A DNA stretch of 64,000 nt from Mycobacterium nebraskense (GTDB lineage: Bacteria; Actinomycetota; Actinomycetes; Mycobacteriales; Mycobacteriaceae), in contig NZ_LQPH01000173.1 of assembly GCF_002102255.1 (NCBI RefSeq), forward strand, positions 1-64,000, read 5' to 3'. The notes beneath the pieces were generated by a model that saw only the letters and a program-made list of their open reading frames with translations, made no database searches and was not told the origin of the DNA. A program made the position numbers and the translations under genes. Within the stretch, counting starts at the first letter, position 1, and every line of letters starts with the position of its first letter. Below, in pieces: positions 34,482-42,212 of the stretch.

Positions 34482-34850
34482 GTGAACTGGACAACCGTCG
34501 CCGGGTCGCTGGCAACCTGTGTCATCGTCGTCGCCGCAACCCCCGCTCCCGCGGCGCACGCGAAGAACGGCGACACCCACGTCATCGGGGAGGGCGTCGA
34601 GCAGACGCTGGACTGCAACGACGCCACGCTGCTGGTCAACGGCACCCGCAACACTGTGACGGCGCTGGGCAATTGCTACGCGGTGACGGTGATGGGCTCG
34701 TCCAACACCGTCGTGGCCGACTCGGTCTCGCACGACATCACCGTCTACGGCTACGACCAGACGGTGTTCTACCACAACGGCACGCCGATCCTCTGGGACC
34801 GCGGCCGCGAGTTGGGCATGACCAACCGGCTCCAGCAGGTACCCGGCTGA
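34482..34850 (+). CDS. exported DUF3060 protein (Rv0680c-like)
   Basis: A protein of 122 residues from the GTG at 34482, which has AAGGGGG 6 bases upstream; an ATG at 34431 gives a longer version. A signal peptide (TTVAGSLATCVIVVAATPAPAAHA) precedes a single DUF3060 domain. Short turns repeat the pattern N-T-V (RNTVTALGNC, SSNTVVADS), suggesting a small beta-solenoid. Function is unknown. Tandem with the second DUF3060 gene. Confidence 0.8.
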   Translation: MNWTTVAGSLATCVIVVAATPAPAAHAKNGDTHVIGEGVEQTLDCNDATLLVNGTRNTVTALGNCYAVTVMGSSNTVVADSVSHDITVYGYDQTVFYHNGTPILWDRGRELGMTNRLQQVPG

Positions 34851-34893
34851 ACCCGCATCACATCGCCATCCAACCGAGGGGAATCGAGGAACA

Positions 34894-35379
34894 TTGTCTG
34901 CCCACATCTTTGACCGCCCCTGGGGGTTGACCGCGCTCGCCGTGGCACCGACCGTCGCGGCCGTGTTGGTGGCCGGCTGCAGTTCGACGGCCAACCCGCC
35001 CGCGGGCTCCACGACGACAACGAAGAGCAGCACGACGACTACGAGCGCCGGCGCGGCGCCGACGACCGGGTCGAGCGGGGAGAGCACCACCGCGTCGGTC
35101 GAGATCGGCAACACGCTCAACTACGGGTCGATGGGCACGACCGCGACGCTTGACTGCGCCAGCGGCAAGTCGCTGAACGTCGGCGGTTCGGACAACACCC
35201 TCACCATCACCGGCACCTGCGCGACGGTGAGCGTCGGCGGCGCGAACAACAAGATCACCCTGGACAAGGTCGACACCCGCATCAGCGTGGTGGGGTTCAA
35301 CAACACCGTCACCTACAAAGACGGTGAGCCCAAGGTCGACAACCTGGGCTCGGGCAACACCATCACCAAGGGCGGCTGA
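34894..35379 (+). CDS. DUF3060 lipoprotein (Rv0679c-like)
   Basis: A 161-residue lipoprotein with lipobox VLVAGC near residue 29, a Thr/Ser-rich linker, then a DUF3060 domain with repeated NTL/NTV/NKI turns (GGSDNTLTITGTC, GGANNKITLDKV, GFNNTVTY). The start is a TTG at 34894, with GAGGA very close upstream. It is a paralog of its neighbour and corresponds to threonine-rich Rv0679c. Function is unknown. Confidence 0.8.
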   Translation: MSAHIFDRPWGLTALAVAPTVAAVLVAGCSSTANPPAGSTTTTKSSTTTTSAGAAPTTGSSGESTTASVEIGNTLNYGSMGTTATLDCASGKSLNVGGSDNTLTITGTCATVSVGGANNKITLDKVDTRISVVGFNNTVTYKDGEPKVDNLGSGNTITKGG

Positions 35380-35556
35380 GCAGGTCAAAGCGTTGCCGTT
35401 GCGCCACAACCATTTTCATACCCAGATGCATTGTGGCCGGGGCCCATGACGCCTCTATTTCTGCAGCCGCGCGGTGTTGGACCTGCACACCGTGCCGACG
35501 AGGTGCTGCGGGCGGAGCCGGGGCATATGATGGTGCCGGCAGAACGGAATCCAGCC

Positions 35557-36345
35557 ATGTTCACCGGTACCACTGGGCGCGCCAGCGCGCTGGTCGCCGC
35601 CGTCGTGGTGCTGACCGGGGTCGTAATGCTGCCCAACGGCACAGCAACGGCCGACCCCAACCCTGACGATCAGTTTGTGGCGCTGCTCGACCAAAAAGGA
35701 ATCCCCGCCCTCGAGAACGTGCCAAGCCTCATCGCCACAGCCCATAGAGTTTGTCGCCAACTCGATGGCGGAATGCCGGTGGACGGCGTAGTCGACGACA
35801 TGAGGGAGCGGGCGTTCAAAGTCAATTCGGCCGGCGGCCAATACCCTCCCGACCGCGTCATGCGCACCATTGCCCGATTCATCTCCGCCTCCGTCGAGGC
35901 CTACTGTCCGAGCGATCAACCGAAGATAGCTTCCCTCCAGTCCATGGCAAATCCCGTGCCCGGATCGAACGAACCGACGCAGCGGGGCACATTGAACACG
36001 CACAACGCCGCCAGCTCGATCTGGTCTGAGCGTGAGGCGCATGTCGCGTCGATAGGACTGTTTCCCGAGGGGGAAACCGGCGAGCCGGAGCCGCCGCAAC
36101 TTCCGCCACCACCGCCGCCGACGGCCCACGTCATGACGCCACCCCTGCCGGCCGCGACACCGCCTCCACCCCGACAACCGCCACCACCGGAGCAGGCGCC
36201 GCCACCGGGACCGCAACAGGAGCCGCCCGCTGCTCCTGAGCCGGGGAGCCCTCCAGGCGTTGGCGGCCCCGGCGGTGGCGGCACCGGCGGTGGTGCTCCG
36301 GAGTCGCCAGCCATGCCGCCCGGCAGGGTGAGGCTCGCACCGTAA
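35557..36345 (+). CDS. secreted DUF732 protein with proline-rich tail
   Basis: About 262 residues from the ATG at 35557; ATGs at 35527 and 35530 are alternatives. A signal peptide (ASALVAAVVVLTGVVMLP, cleavage near ATA-DP) is followed by a DUF732-type domain (DDQFVALLDQKGIPALEN) with Cys pair CRQL...AYCPS. The C-terminal 100 residues are extremely rich in Pro, with Gly near the end. DUF732 proteins are common exported actinobacterial proteins of unknown function. In M. tuberculosis the mmpS5-mmpL5 operon occupies this place. Confidence 0.8.
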   Translation: MFTGTTGRASALVAAVVVLTGVVMLPNGTATADPNPDDQFVALLDQKGIPALENVPSLIATAHRVCRQLDGGMPVDGVVDDMRERAFKVNSAGGQYPPDRVMRTIARFISASVEAYCPSDQPKIASLQSMANPVPGSNEPTQRGTLNTHNAASSIWSEREAHVASIGLFPEGETGEPEPPQLPPPPPPTAHVMTPPLPAATPPPPRQPPPPEQAPPPGPQQEPPAAPEPGSPPGVGGPGGGGTGGGAPESPAMPPGRVRLAP

Positions 36346-36367
36346 GCCACCGAACGGAGGGCGTCGA

Positions 36368-37135
36368 CTAGCCCGTGGGCGCCCCGTGCCGGCCCGCCCC
36401 CGCGGCGAACCGCCCGGCCCCCTCGCTCGCCTCGGCGGCGACGCGGGAGATGCTGGCGAATTCGAAGTCGAGCGCCTCGGATTCCGTTGTCCCCCACTGA
36501 TGTAACGCCGAAAGCCGGTCGGAGCGCAGGCACTGTTGCGGCAGTGCAGCCAGTTGCGCCGCCAGTTCCTCCGCCGCCTGCCGCGCCTGGCCGTTGGGCA
36601 CGACGCGGTTGGCCAACCCCATGGCGAGCGCTTCGTCGGCCTTGACACCGCGGCCGGTGAGAATCATGTCCATCGCGCGACTTTGCCCGATCAGCCGCGG
36701 CAGCCGCACGGTGCCGCCGTCGATCAGCGGCACCCCCCACCGGCGGCAGAACACCCCGAACACGGCGTCCTGCTCGGCCACCCGCAGGTCGCACCAGATG
36801 GCCAACTCCAGGCCCCCGGCGACGGCATAGCCGCTCACCGCGGCGATCACGGGTTTGGACAACACCATTCGCGTCGGCCCCATCGGGCCCGGGCCCGTCC
36901 GGTGTACGGCGTTGGCGTCGGGTGTGCCGAAGGCCTTCAAATCAGCTCCGGCACAAAAGGTTCCATTATCTCCCCACAGCACGGCGACCGACGCGGTGTC
37001 GTCGCGGTCGAACTCGTCGAATGCCGCGTACAGCGCGGCGGCGGTGGGGCCGTTGACCGCGTTGCGCGCCGCCGGCCGGTTCAGGATCACCGTCGTCACC
37101 GGGCCGTTGCGCTCGATACGCACCGGATCGCTCAT
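36368..37135 (-). CDS. echA5: enoyl-CoA hydratase EchA5-like
   Basis: A 255-residue crotonase-family protein from the ATG at 37135 (MSDPVRIERNGPVTTVIL). Oxyanion-hole regions are FCAGADLKAFG and VSGYAVAGGLELAIWCDLRVA. It hydrates enoyl-CoA in beta-oxidation or a related reaction; the substrate is unknown. The start overlaps the stop of the PaaX-like gene (ATGA). Symbol by analogy with Rv0675. Confidence 0.88.
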   Translation of the reverse strand: MSDPVRIERNGPVTTVILNRPAARNAVNGPTAAALYAAFDEFDRDDTASVAVLWGDNGTFCAGADLKAFGTPDANAVHRTGPGPMGPTRMVLSKPVIAAVSGYAVAGGLELAIWCDLRVAEQDAVFGVFCRRWGVPLIDGGTVRLPRLIGQSRAMDMILTGRGVKADEALAMGLANRVVPNGQARQAAEELAAQLAALPQQCLRSDRLSALHQWGTTESEALDFEFASISRVAAEASEGAGRFAAGAGRHGAPTG

Positions 37136-37851
37136 TTTGCCTCCGCAAATAGTGGTTCGCGCCGCTCGAGCAACTCGGTGGCGAAGTCGTGGTACGCCGA
37201 ACGCAGGCGGGTACCGGGCCAGTCGGCCGGCAACAGTTCGTCGGGCAGCACCGGGTCGGTGAGCAGGTGGCGCACCGTCGCCGCGGCCACCACGAAACGG
37301 CCGGGAATGTCTGTCGCGGCGGCCATCTCGTCGAGCAACCGGCCACCGGCCCGCGCCCAGGCGGGCAGGTCCCACAGCTGGGCGGCCAGCTCGGCGGGGT
37401 CGTCGTCGCGTGCCCGCAAGACCCGCACCCGGGCCTCGATCTCGGGGTCCAGGTCGAGCTCGAGGTTGTCGGGTCGCATCCAGACGCCTTCGCGCAGTTC
37501 ACCGAAGCGCTTGCCGTGCATGGCGGTCCGCAGCGCCGCCCGGGTACGCGCGTCGTTGCCCACGCTGGTCACGATGAGCGTGACCCACTCCCCTCGCCAC
37601 GTCCGAACCCGTGGGTCGATGGCGTCGTCCTGCCGCCGCTGGCGGGCCAGCAGGCGATTCGAGAGCCCGTAGCCGTCGGCGGACCGGATCAGGTCGCCCG
37701 CGCCGACCATGCGGGTCAGTGCCACGCGCAGGGTCGTCTCTTTGATGCCGAAATCGGAAGTGAGCCTGATCAATTCACTCGCGCTGGCGCACGCCGGGTG
37801 GGCCCCCAGCAGCACGCTGAGCACCACCGACCGGGCCGTCATAGTGGGCAT
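37132..37851 (-). CDS. PaaX-family transcriptional regulator
   Basis: A 239-residue regulator equivalent to Rv0674. It has an N-terminal winged helix (SVVLSVLLGAHPACASASELIRLTSDFGIKE type), then the PaaX central and C-terminal domains (EWVTLIVTSV, FGELREGVWMRPDNL). PaaX proteins repress acyl-CoA or phenylacetate catabolic operons and respond to CoA thioesters. Location between two enoyl-CoA hydratase genes suggests control of this cluster. Starts 3 bases after echA4. Confidence 0.88.
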   Translation of the reverse strand: MPTMTARSVVLSVLLGAHPACASASELIRLTSDFGIKETTLRVALTRMVGAGDLIRSADGYGLSNRLLARQRRQDDAIDPRVRTWRGEWVTLIVTSVGNDARTRAALRTAMHGKRFGELREGVWMRPDNLELDLDPEIEARVRVLRARDDDPAELAAQLWDLPAWARAGGRLLDEMAAATDIPGRFVVAAATVRHLLTDPVLPDELLPADWPGTRLRSAYHDFATELLERREPLFAEAK

Positions 37852-37854
37852 GGG

Positions 37855-38793
37855 CTATACCTGTGATGCGCGGCGGCCATAGTCACCGAAGGGTTCGTCG
37901 CGATGCCGCACCGCCTCCCGGAAGCCGTGCTCGGTCGCGTCGGCGACGAAGGCGTGGCCTTCCGGGGTGTGCCGGGCGACACCGTCGAACACGGTGCTGA
38001 CCATCCTGCTGGTGGCCACGCCCTGTTGCAGCAGAGCAGAATTCAGCGCGAGCTTGACCATGATCAGCTGGTTGACGGGTACCGCGGCGATCCGTTGCAC
38101 GAGCCGCTCGGTGCGCTCGTCGAGGTCGGCCGGGTCCGGCGCCTCGACCGCCAGGCCCCATTCGGCGGCTTGCGCGCCGGTGATGCAATCGCCGGTGAAC
38201 AGCAGGCGCTTGGCGCGCTGGTCGCCGAGCCGGTGCGCCCACAGCCCCGCCGCCGGAACGCCCCATACCCGCGTGGGCGGATAGCCGATCTTGGCGTCGG
38301 CGGCGGCGATCACCTGGTCAGCGTGCAGCGCGATATCGGTGCCCCCGGCCACGCAATAGCCGTGGATCTTGACCACCGTCGGCTTGTCGGCGTGCATCAG
38401 GCTGGAGAAACCGCGCACGAACCGGCTCATCATCTGGTAGTCGATCATCGGGTCCCACGGCTGGTCGGGTAAGTGGTTGACCGCCTGGGTTTTTCCGCTG
38501 AGCACCGTGCCCTGATAGGCGCCGGTTCCGCCGGCCGAGCCGGTGCGGTCGGCGTATGCGCTCAGGTCGAACCCCGCGCAGAAACCCTCGCCGCGGCCGG
38601 ACACCAGGATGACGTGCACATCGGGGTCGAGGTCGGCACGCTCCACCAGAGCGGAGAGCTCCAGCGGGGTGTCCGCGACGATCGCGTTGCCCTTTTCCGG
38701 CCGGTTGAAGGTGATCCGGGCAACCCGATCCGTGACCTCGTAGGTCATCGTCTTCAGGTTGTCGAAGTCGACCCGCCTGATCGCGTGCGTCAT
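37855..38793 (-). CDS. echA4: enoyl-CoA hydratase EchA4-like
   Basis: A 312-residue crotonase-family protein, the same length as Rv0673, from the ATG at 38793 (MTHAIRRVDFDNLKTM). Active-site regions are GFCAGFDLSAYADR and IHGYCVAGGTDIALHAD. Longer than a standard hydratase by an internal insert near residues 85-115. It follows fadE8 by 8 bases and is probably co-transcribed. Confidence 0.9.
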   Translation of the reverse strand: MTHAIRRVDFDNLKTMTYEVTDRVARITFNRPEKGNAIVADTPLELSALVERADLDPDVHVILVSGRGEGFCAGFDLSAYADRTGSAGGTGAYQGTVLSGKTQAVNHLPDQPWDPMIDYQMMSRFVRGFSSLMHADKPTVVKIHGYCVAGGTDIALHADQVIAAADAKIGYPPTRVWGVPAAGLWAHRLGDQRAKRLLFTGDCITGAQAAEWGLAVEAPDPADLDERTERLVQRIAAVPVNQLIMVKLALNSALLQQGVATSRMVSTVFDGVARHTPEGHAFVADATEHGFREAVRHRDEPFGDYGRRASQV

Positions 38794-38801
38794 CCTGCGG
38801 C

Positions 38802-40439
38802 TCAGCCCTTTACCAGGGCGCGCTCGAGGATCGGGGCCAGATCCAGGCCGGCGGGCATGGTGCCGTAGGCCCCGCCCCACTGGCGGTCCAGCCGGGTGGT
38901 CAGGAAGGCCTCGGCGACGGCGGGGTGACCGTGGCGCACCAGCAGCGACCCCTGCAGCCCCAGACAGATGTCCTCGGCGACCTTGCGGGCCCGGTGCGCG
39001 ATGGTGTCCAGGTCGGTCAGGTCTTGCCGCAGCCGCTCGACATGAGCGCCCAGTCGCGGGTCCGCGCCGGCGCTTTCGGCCAGTTCGGTGAACAGCACCT
39101 CGACGCATTCGGGACGAGTGGCCATGGCGCGCAACGTATCCAGCGCGCTGACGTTGCCCGAGCCCTCCCAGATGCCCATCAGCGGCGCCTCGCGGAACAG
39201 CCGCGGCATGCCCGAATCCTCGACATAGCCGTTGCCGCCCAGGCATTCCAGCGCCTCGGCGGCGTGCGGGGTGGCGCGCTTACACACCCAGTACTTGCTG
39301 GCCGCCAAACCGATGCGGCGCAGCAGCGCCTCCTGCTCGTCGCCGCGCAACGCCTTGTCGGTGGCACCGGCCATCCGCATCGCGACGATGGTGGCAGCCT
39401 CGGCCTCCACGGCCAGGTCGGCCAGCACGTTGCGCATCAGCGGCTGGTCGATCAGGTAGGCGCCGAACGCCTTTCGGTGCTGGGCGTGGTGGATGGCCCG
39501 GGTCAGGCCGGTGCGCATGCTGGTGGCGCTGCCCAGGGTGCAGTCCAGCCGGGTGAGGTTGACCATTTCGATGATGGTGGGGACGCCGCGGCCCTCCTCG
39601 CCCACCAGCCACGCGGTGGCGCCGTCGTATTCGACCTCGCTCGACGCGTTGGCGTGGTTGCCGAGCTTGTCCTTGAGCCGCTGCAGGAACATCCGGTTGC
39701 GAGTTCCGTCGGGCAGCACCCGCGGCAGCAGGAAGCACGACAGTCCGCCCGGGGCCTGCGCGAGGACGAGGAAGATGTCACACATCGGCGCCGAGGTGAA
39801 CCACTTGTGCCCGGTCAGGCTGTAGCTGCCATCAGCGTTGGGGCCGTTCGGGATCGCCTGCGTGGTGCCGGCACGCACGTCGGATCCGCCCTGCTTCTCG
39901 GTCATCGACATGCCGGCGGTGATGCCGCGCTTGGTGGTGGCCAGCTTGAGTTCGGGGTCGTATTCGCGGCTGGTCAGCAGCGGCTCGTAAGTTGCCGCGA
40001 GTTCGGGGTTGTAGCGCAGCGCGGGGACGACGGCGTAGGTCATCGAGATCGGGCAGGTGTGGCCGGGCTCGACATTCCAGACCGACATCTTCGCGGCCCG
40101 CACCACGTGCGCGCCGGGGCGGTCGTCGGCCCACGGCGCGGCGTGGATGCCCGTGGCGATCGCCGTGCGCATCAACTGGTGGTAGGCCGGGTCATACTCG
40201 ACCTCGTCGACCCGGTGACCGTTCTTGTCGTGGGTGTGCAGGATGGGCCGGTTGCGGTCGGCGAGTTCACCCCACCGCTGGGCTTCGTGGCCGCCCGCGA
40301 TCGCGCCCACCTCGTTCACCTCTTCCAGGCCCCATTCCCCGCCCTCGCGGATCAGGGCCTCGACGAGCACCGCGGACGTCGCGGGGTTGTAGTTCTCCAG
40401 CGGAGGAACCTGGTTGGTGACGACATGCGTATCCGACAT
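38802..40439 (-). CDS. fadE8: acyl-CoA dehydrogenase FadE8 (AidB type)
   Basis: A 545-residue acyl-CoA dehydrogenase of the AidB subfamily, from the ATG at 40439 (MSDTHVVTNQVPPLENYNP). FAD/substrate motifs are MTEKQGGSDVRAGTTQA and ALECLGGNGYVEDSGMPRLFRE. AidB-type proteins are associated with isovaleryl-CoA dehydrogenase activity and alkylation response. First gene of a leftward fadE8-echA4-paaX-echA5 unit. Counterpart of Rv0672. Confidence 0.92.
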   Translation of the reverse strand: MSDTHVVTNQVPPLENYNPATSAVLVEALIREGGEWGLEEVNEVGAIAGGHEAQRWGELADRNRPILHTHDKNGHRVDEVEYDPAYHQLMRTAIATGIHAAPWADDRPGAHVVRAAKMSVWNVEPGHTCPISMTYAVVPALRYNPELAATYEPLLTSREYDPELKLATTKRGITAGMSMTEKQGGSDVRAGTTQAIPNGPNADGSYSLTGHKWFTSAPMCDIFLVLAQAPGGLSCFLLPRVLPDGTRNRMFLQRLKDKLGNHANASSEVEYDGATAWLVGEEGRGVPTIIEMVNLTRLDCTLGSATSMRTGLTRAIHHAQHRKAFGAYLIDQPLMRNVLADLAVEAEAATIVAMRMAGATDKALRGDEQEALLRRIGLAASKYWVCKRATPHAAEALECLGGNGYVEDSGMPRLFREAPLMGIWEGSGNVSALDTLRAMATRPECVEVLFTELAESAGADPRLGAHVERLRQDLTDLDTIAHRARKVAEDICLGLQGSLLVRHGHPAVAEAFLTTRLDRQWGGAYGTMPAGLDLAPILERALVKG

Positions 40440-40490
40440 GCCACTCATGTTACATTTTCCCGACAGCCGCACAAGAGGTGTAATAGGACA

Positions 40491-41321
40491 TCACCGTGGG
40501 TGAGCGGCGAAAAATTGCCACAGCGTCTGGGCGGCGAACGAGGGCCACTCGTGGCCGCCCTGGTCGATCGTGATGAGGGTGACGCCGCGGTTGCCGGCAC
40601 ATCCGGCCGTCGAGGTGGTGACCGGGCCGTCTGTCGTGGTGACCGGGTTTGCACACTGATCAACGTTGCGCCAGAACGTATTCACGGTGGGCACCGAGGG
40701 GCCGTTGATGACGCTGAAACCCTGTCCGCCGCCGTAGGGCACAAGCCGATCCGCCGTGCCGTGAATGTGCATGATCGACGCCGGATGTGGGTTGCGGCAT
40801 CCGTTGAGCTGCGTGCCGGCGACCGGACCGATCGCGGCGAAGATGTCGGTGGTGCAGGCAAGCGTGTAGGACATGATGCCGCCGTTACTCATGCCGGTGA
40901 CATAGACCCTGGTGGGGTCGGTGCCTACGTGCTTGGCGATGTCAGCGACGGCCGCGGTGATGAAGGCGACGTCATCGACACCTTCTCGTCCCGGCCGGCC
41001 GCAGCAGCCTTCCCCGTACACGTTCCAGGCCCGTTCGAGTCCATCCGGGTAGGCGACGAGGAACTTGCCCGAATCGGCCAATTCGTCCCAGCCATAAGCC
41101 CGTTCGACTTGCTGGGCGCTCCCGGAATAGCCGTGCAGCGCCACTACGAGCGGAGCCGAAGCGGGTCTTCCCGCAGGCTCGTAGAGCCGATAGCTGCGAT
41201 CGTGTCCGCCCACATTGATGTGGTGCAAGCTGGTGCCGGTGACGAAGCCCGAGGGCGGCATCGGCGAACAACCCGCGACCAGGAGGGCCACCCCGAGAAG
41301 CGTTGCGAGCCGACCGAGCAC
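40491..41321 (-). CDS. lpqP: lipoprotein esterase LpqP (PHB depolymerase family)
   Basis: A 276-residue alpha/beta hydrolase with a lipoprotein signal ending LLVAGC at residue 18. The oxyanion HGYS, nucleophile elbow GMSNGG and late GGHEW fit the poly(3-hydroxybutyrate) depolymerase/LpqC family. It probably acts as a surface esterase on an unknown substrate. It begins 2 bases after nfo, as in M. tuberculosis (Rv0670-Rv0671). Confidence 0.9.
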   Translation of the reverse strand: MLGRLATLLGVALLVAGCSPMPPSGFVTGTSLHHINVGGHDRSYRLYEPAGRPASAPLVVALHGYSGSAQQVERAYGWDELADSGKFLVAYPDGLERAWNVYGEGCCGRPGREGVDDVAFITAAVADIAKHVGTDPTRVYVTGMSNGGIMSYTLACTTDIFAAIGPVAGTQLNGCRNPHPASIMHIHGTADRLVPYGGGQGFSVINGPSVPTVNTFWRNVDQCANPVTTTDGPVTTSTAGCAGNRGVTLITIDQGGHEWPSFAAQTLWQFFAAHPR

Positions 41322-41323
41322 AC

Positions 41324-42079
41324 TCAGCCGCTGGTGTTTTCCCGCAGGAACGCGATGTCGTCCTTGCGTCCCTCGTCGGCGGTCTCGCAGATGACCGGCG
41401 CTTCAGCCGCCTTGACCACCGCAACGAGCAGTTCGGGATCGATCTGGCCGGTGCCGAAGTTGGCGTGCCGGTCGGCGCCTGAGCCCGCCGCATCCCTCGA
41501 ATCGTTGCAGTGCACCAGGTCGATGCGCCCGGTCAGGGCCTTGATCCTGTCGACGGCATCGATCAGCTCCTCACCCGCGGCCCATGCGTGACAGGTGTCC
41601 AGGCAGAAGCCAATTCCCTTGTCGCCGATGTGATCCCATAGTCTGCCGATGGTGTCGAAGTGGCGGGCCATCGCGTGGTCGCCGCCGGCGGTGTTCTCCA
41701 GGTACACCTGTACGTCTGTTTCCAGGTAGTCCAGTGCTTTGACCCACCGCTCGAAGCCCGCCTCCATGTCGTCGTCGTCGGCGTGGCCGCCGTGCACGAT
41801 GACGGCCGTCGCGTTGATTTGGGCGGCCGCGTCGCAGGTGTCCTGCAGGATCTTGCGCGACGGGATGCGGATGCGGTTGTTCGCCGATGCCACGTTGATG
41901 AGGTACGGCGCGTGGACGTAGAGCGGCACGGCCGACGCTTTGAGCGTCTCGGCGTCGTCGCGGGGCTTCGGTTTCTTCCAACTCTGCGGGTTGCCGAGGA
42001 AGAACTGCACCACGTCGGCGCCGTCCGCCTGCGCTGCGGCCAGCGGGTCGTCGTTGCTGACATGTGAACCGATGAGCAC
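41324..42079 (-). CDS. nfo: endonuclease IV (AP endonuclease)
   Basis: A 251-residue AP endonuclease of the Nfo family, named end in M. tuberculosis (Rv0670). The GTG at 42079 gives the expected LIGSHVSNDDPLAAA N-terminus. Zinc-binding regions are HGGHADDDD, LENTAGGDHAMARHFDT and GFCLDTCHAWAAG. It cleaves abasic sites in base-excision repair. Downstream of rpoC but separated from it by a strong terminator. Confidence 0.95.
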   Translation of the reverse strand: MLIGSHVSNDDPLAAAQADGADVVQFFLGNPQSWKKPKPRDDAETLKASAVPLYVHAPYLINVASANNRIRIPSRKILQDTCDAAAQINATAVIVHGGHADDDDMEAGFERWVKALDYLETDVQVYLENTAGGDHAMARHFDTIGRLWDHIGDKGIGFCLDTCHAWAAGEELIDAVDRIKALTGRIDLVHCNDSRDAAGSGADRHANFGTGQIDPELLVAVVKAAEAPVICETADEGRKDDIAFLRENTSG

Positions 42080-42117
42080 GCGGCCAGTGTAGTTGGGCAG
42101 CCCGACGGCGCGAGCGT

Positions 42118-42159
42118 CACGCTGGCGTGCCGCTGGGATGCGACGGCCACGCTGGCGTG
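42118..42159. repeat. CACGCTGGCGTG direct repeats
   Basis: The 12-mer CACGCTGGCGTG (itself CACGC-TG-GCGTG) occurs at 42118-42129 and 42148-42159, 30 bases apart, between nfo and the rpoC terminator. The adjacent CGAGCGTCACGC resembles the arm of the inverted repeat near atsA. Confidence 0.5.
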
Positions 42160-42170
42160 ACACCGGGCAC

Positions 42171-42206
42171 ACGAAGAAGCCCCGGGCGAACCCGGGGCTT
42201 CTTCGT
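42171..42206 (-). terminator. rpoBC terminator
   Basis: A perfect 16-bp stem, ACGAAGAAGCCCCGGG and CCCGGGGCTTCTTCGT, with a CGAA loop, begins 6 bases after the rpoC stop. Confidence 0.88.
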
Positions 42207-42212
42207 CGTGGA

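Noticed and set aside
36090..36340. CCG/CCA-rich tract as a tandem repeat element
   Set aside because: It encodes the proline-rich tail of the DUF732 protein and lies fully in frame.
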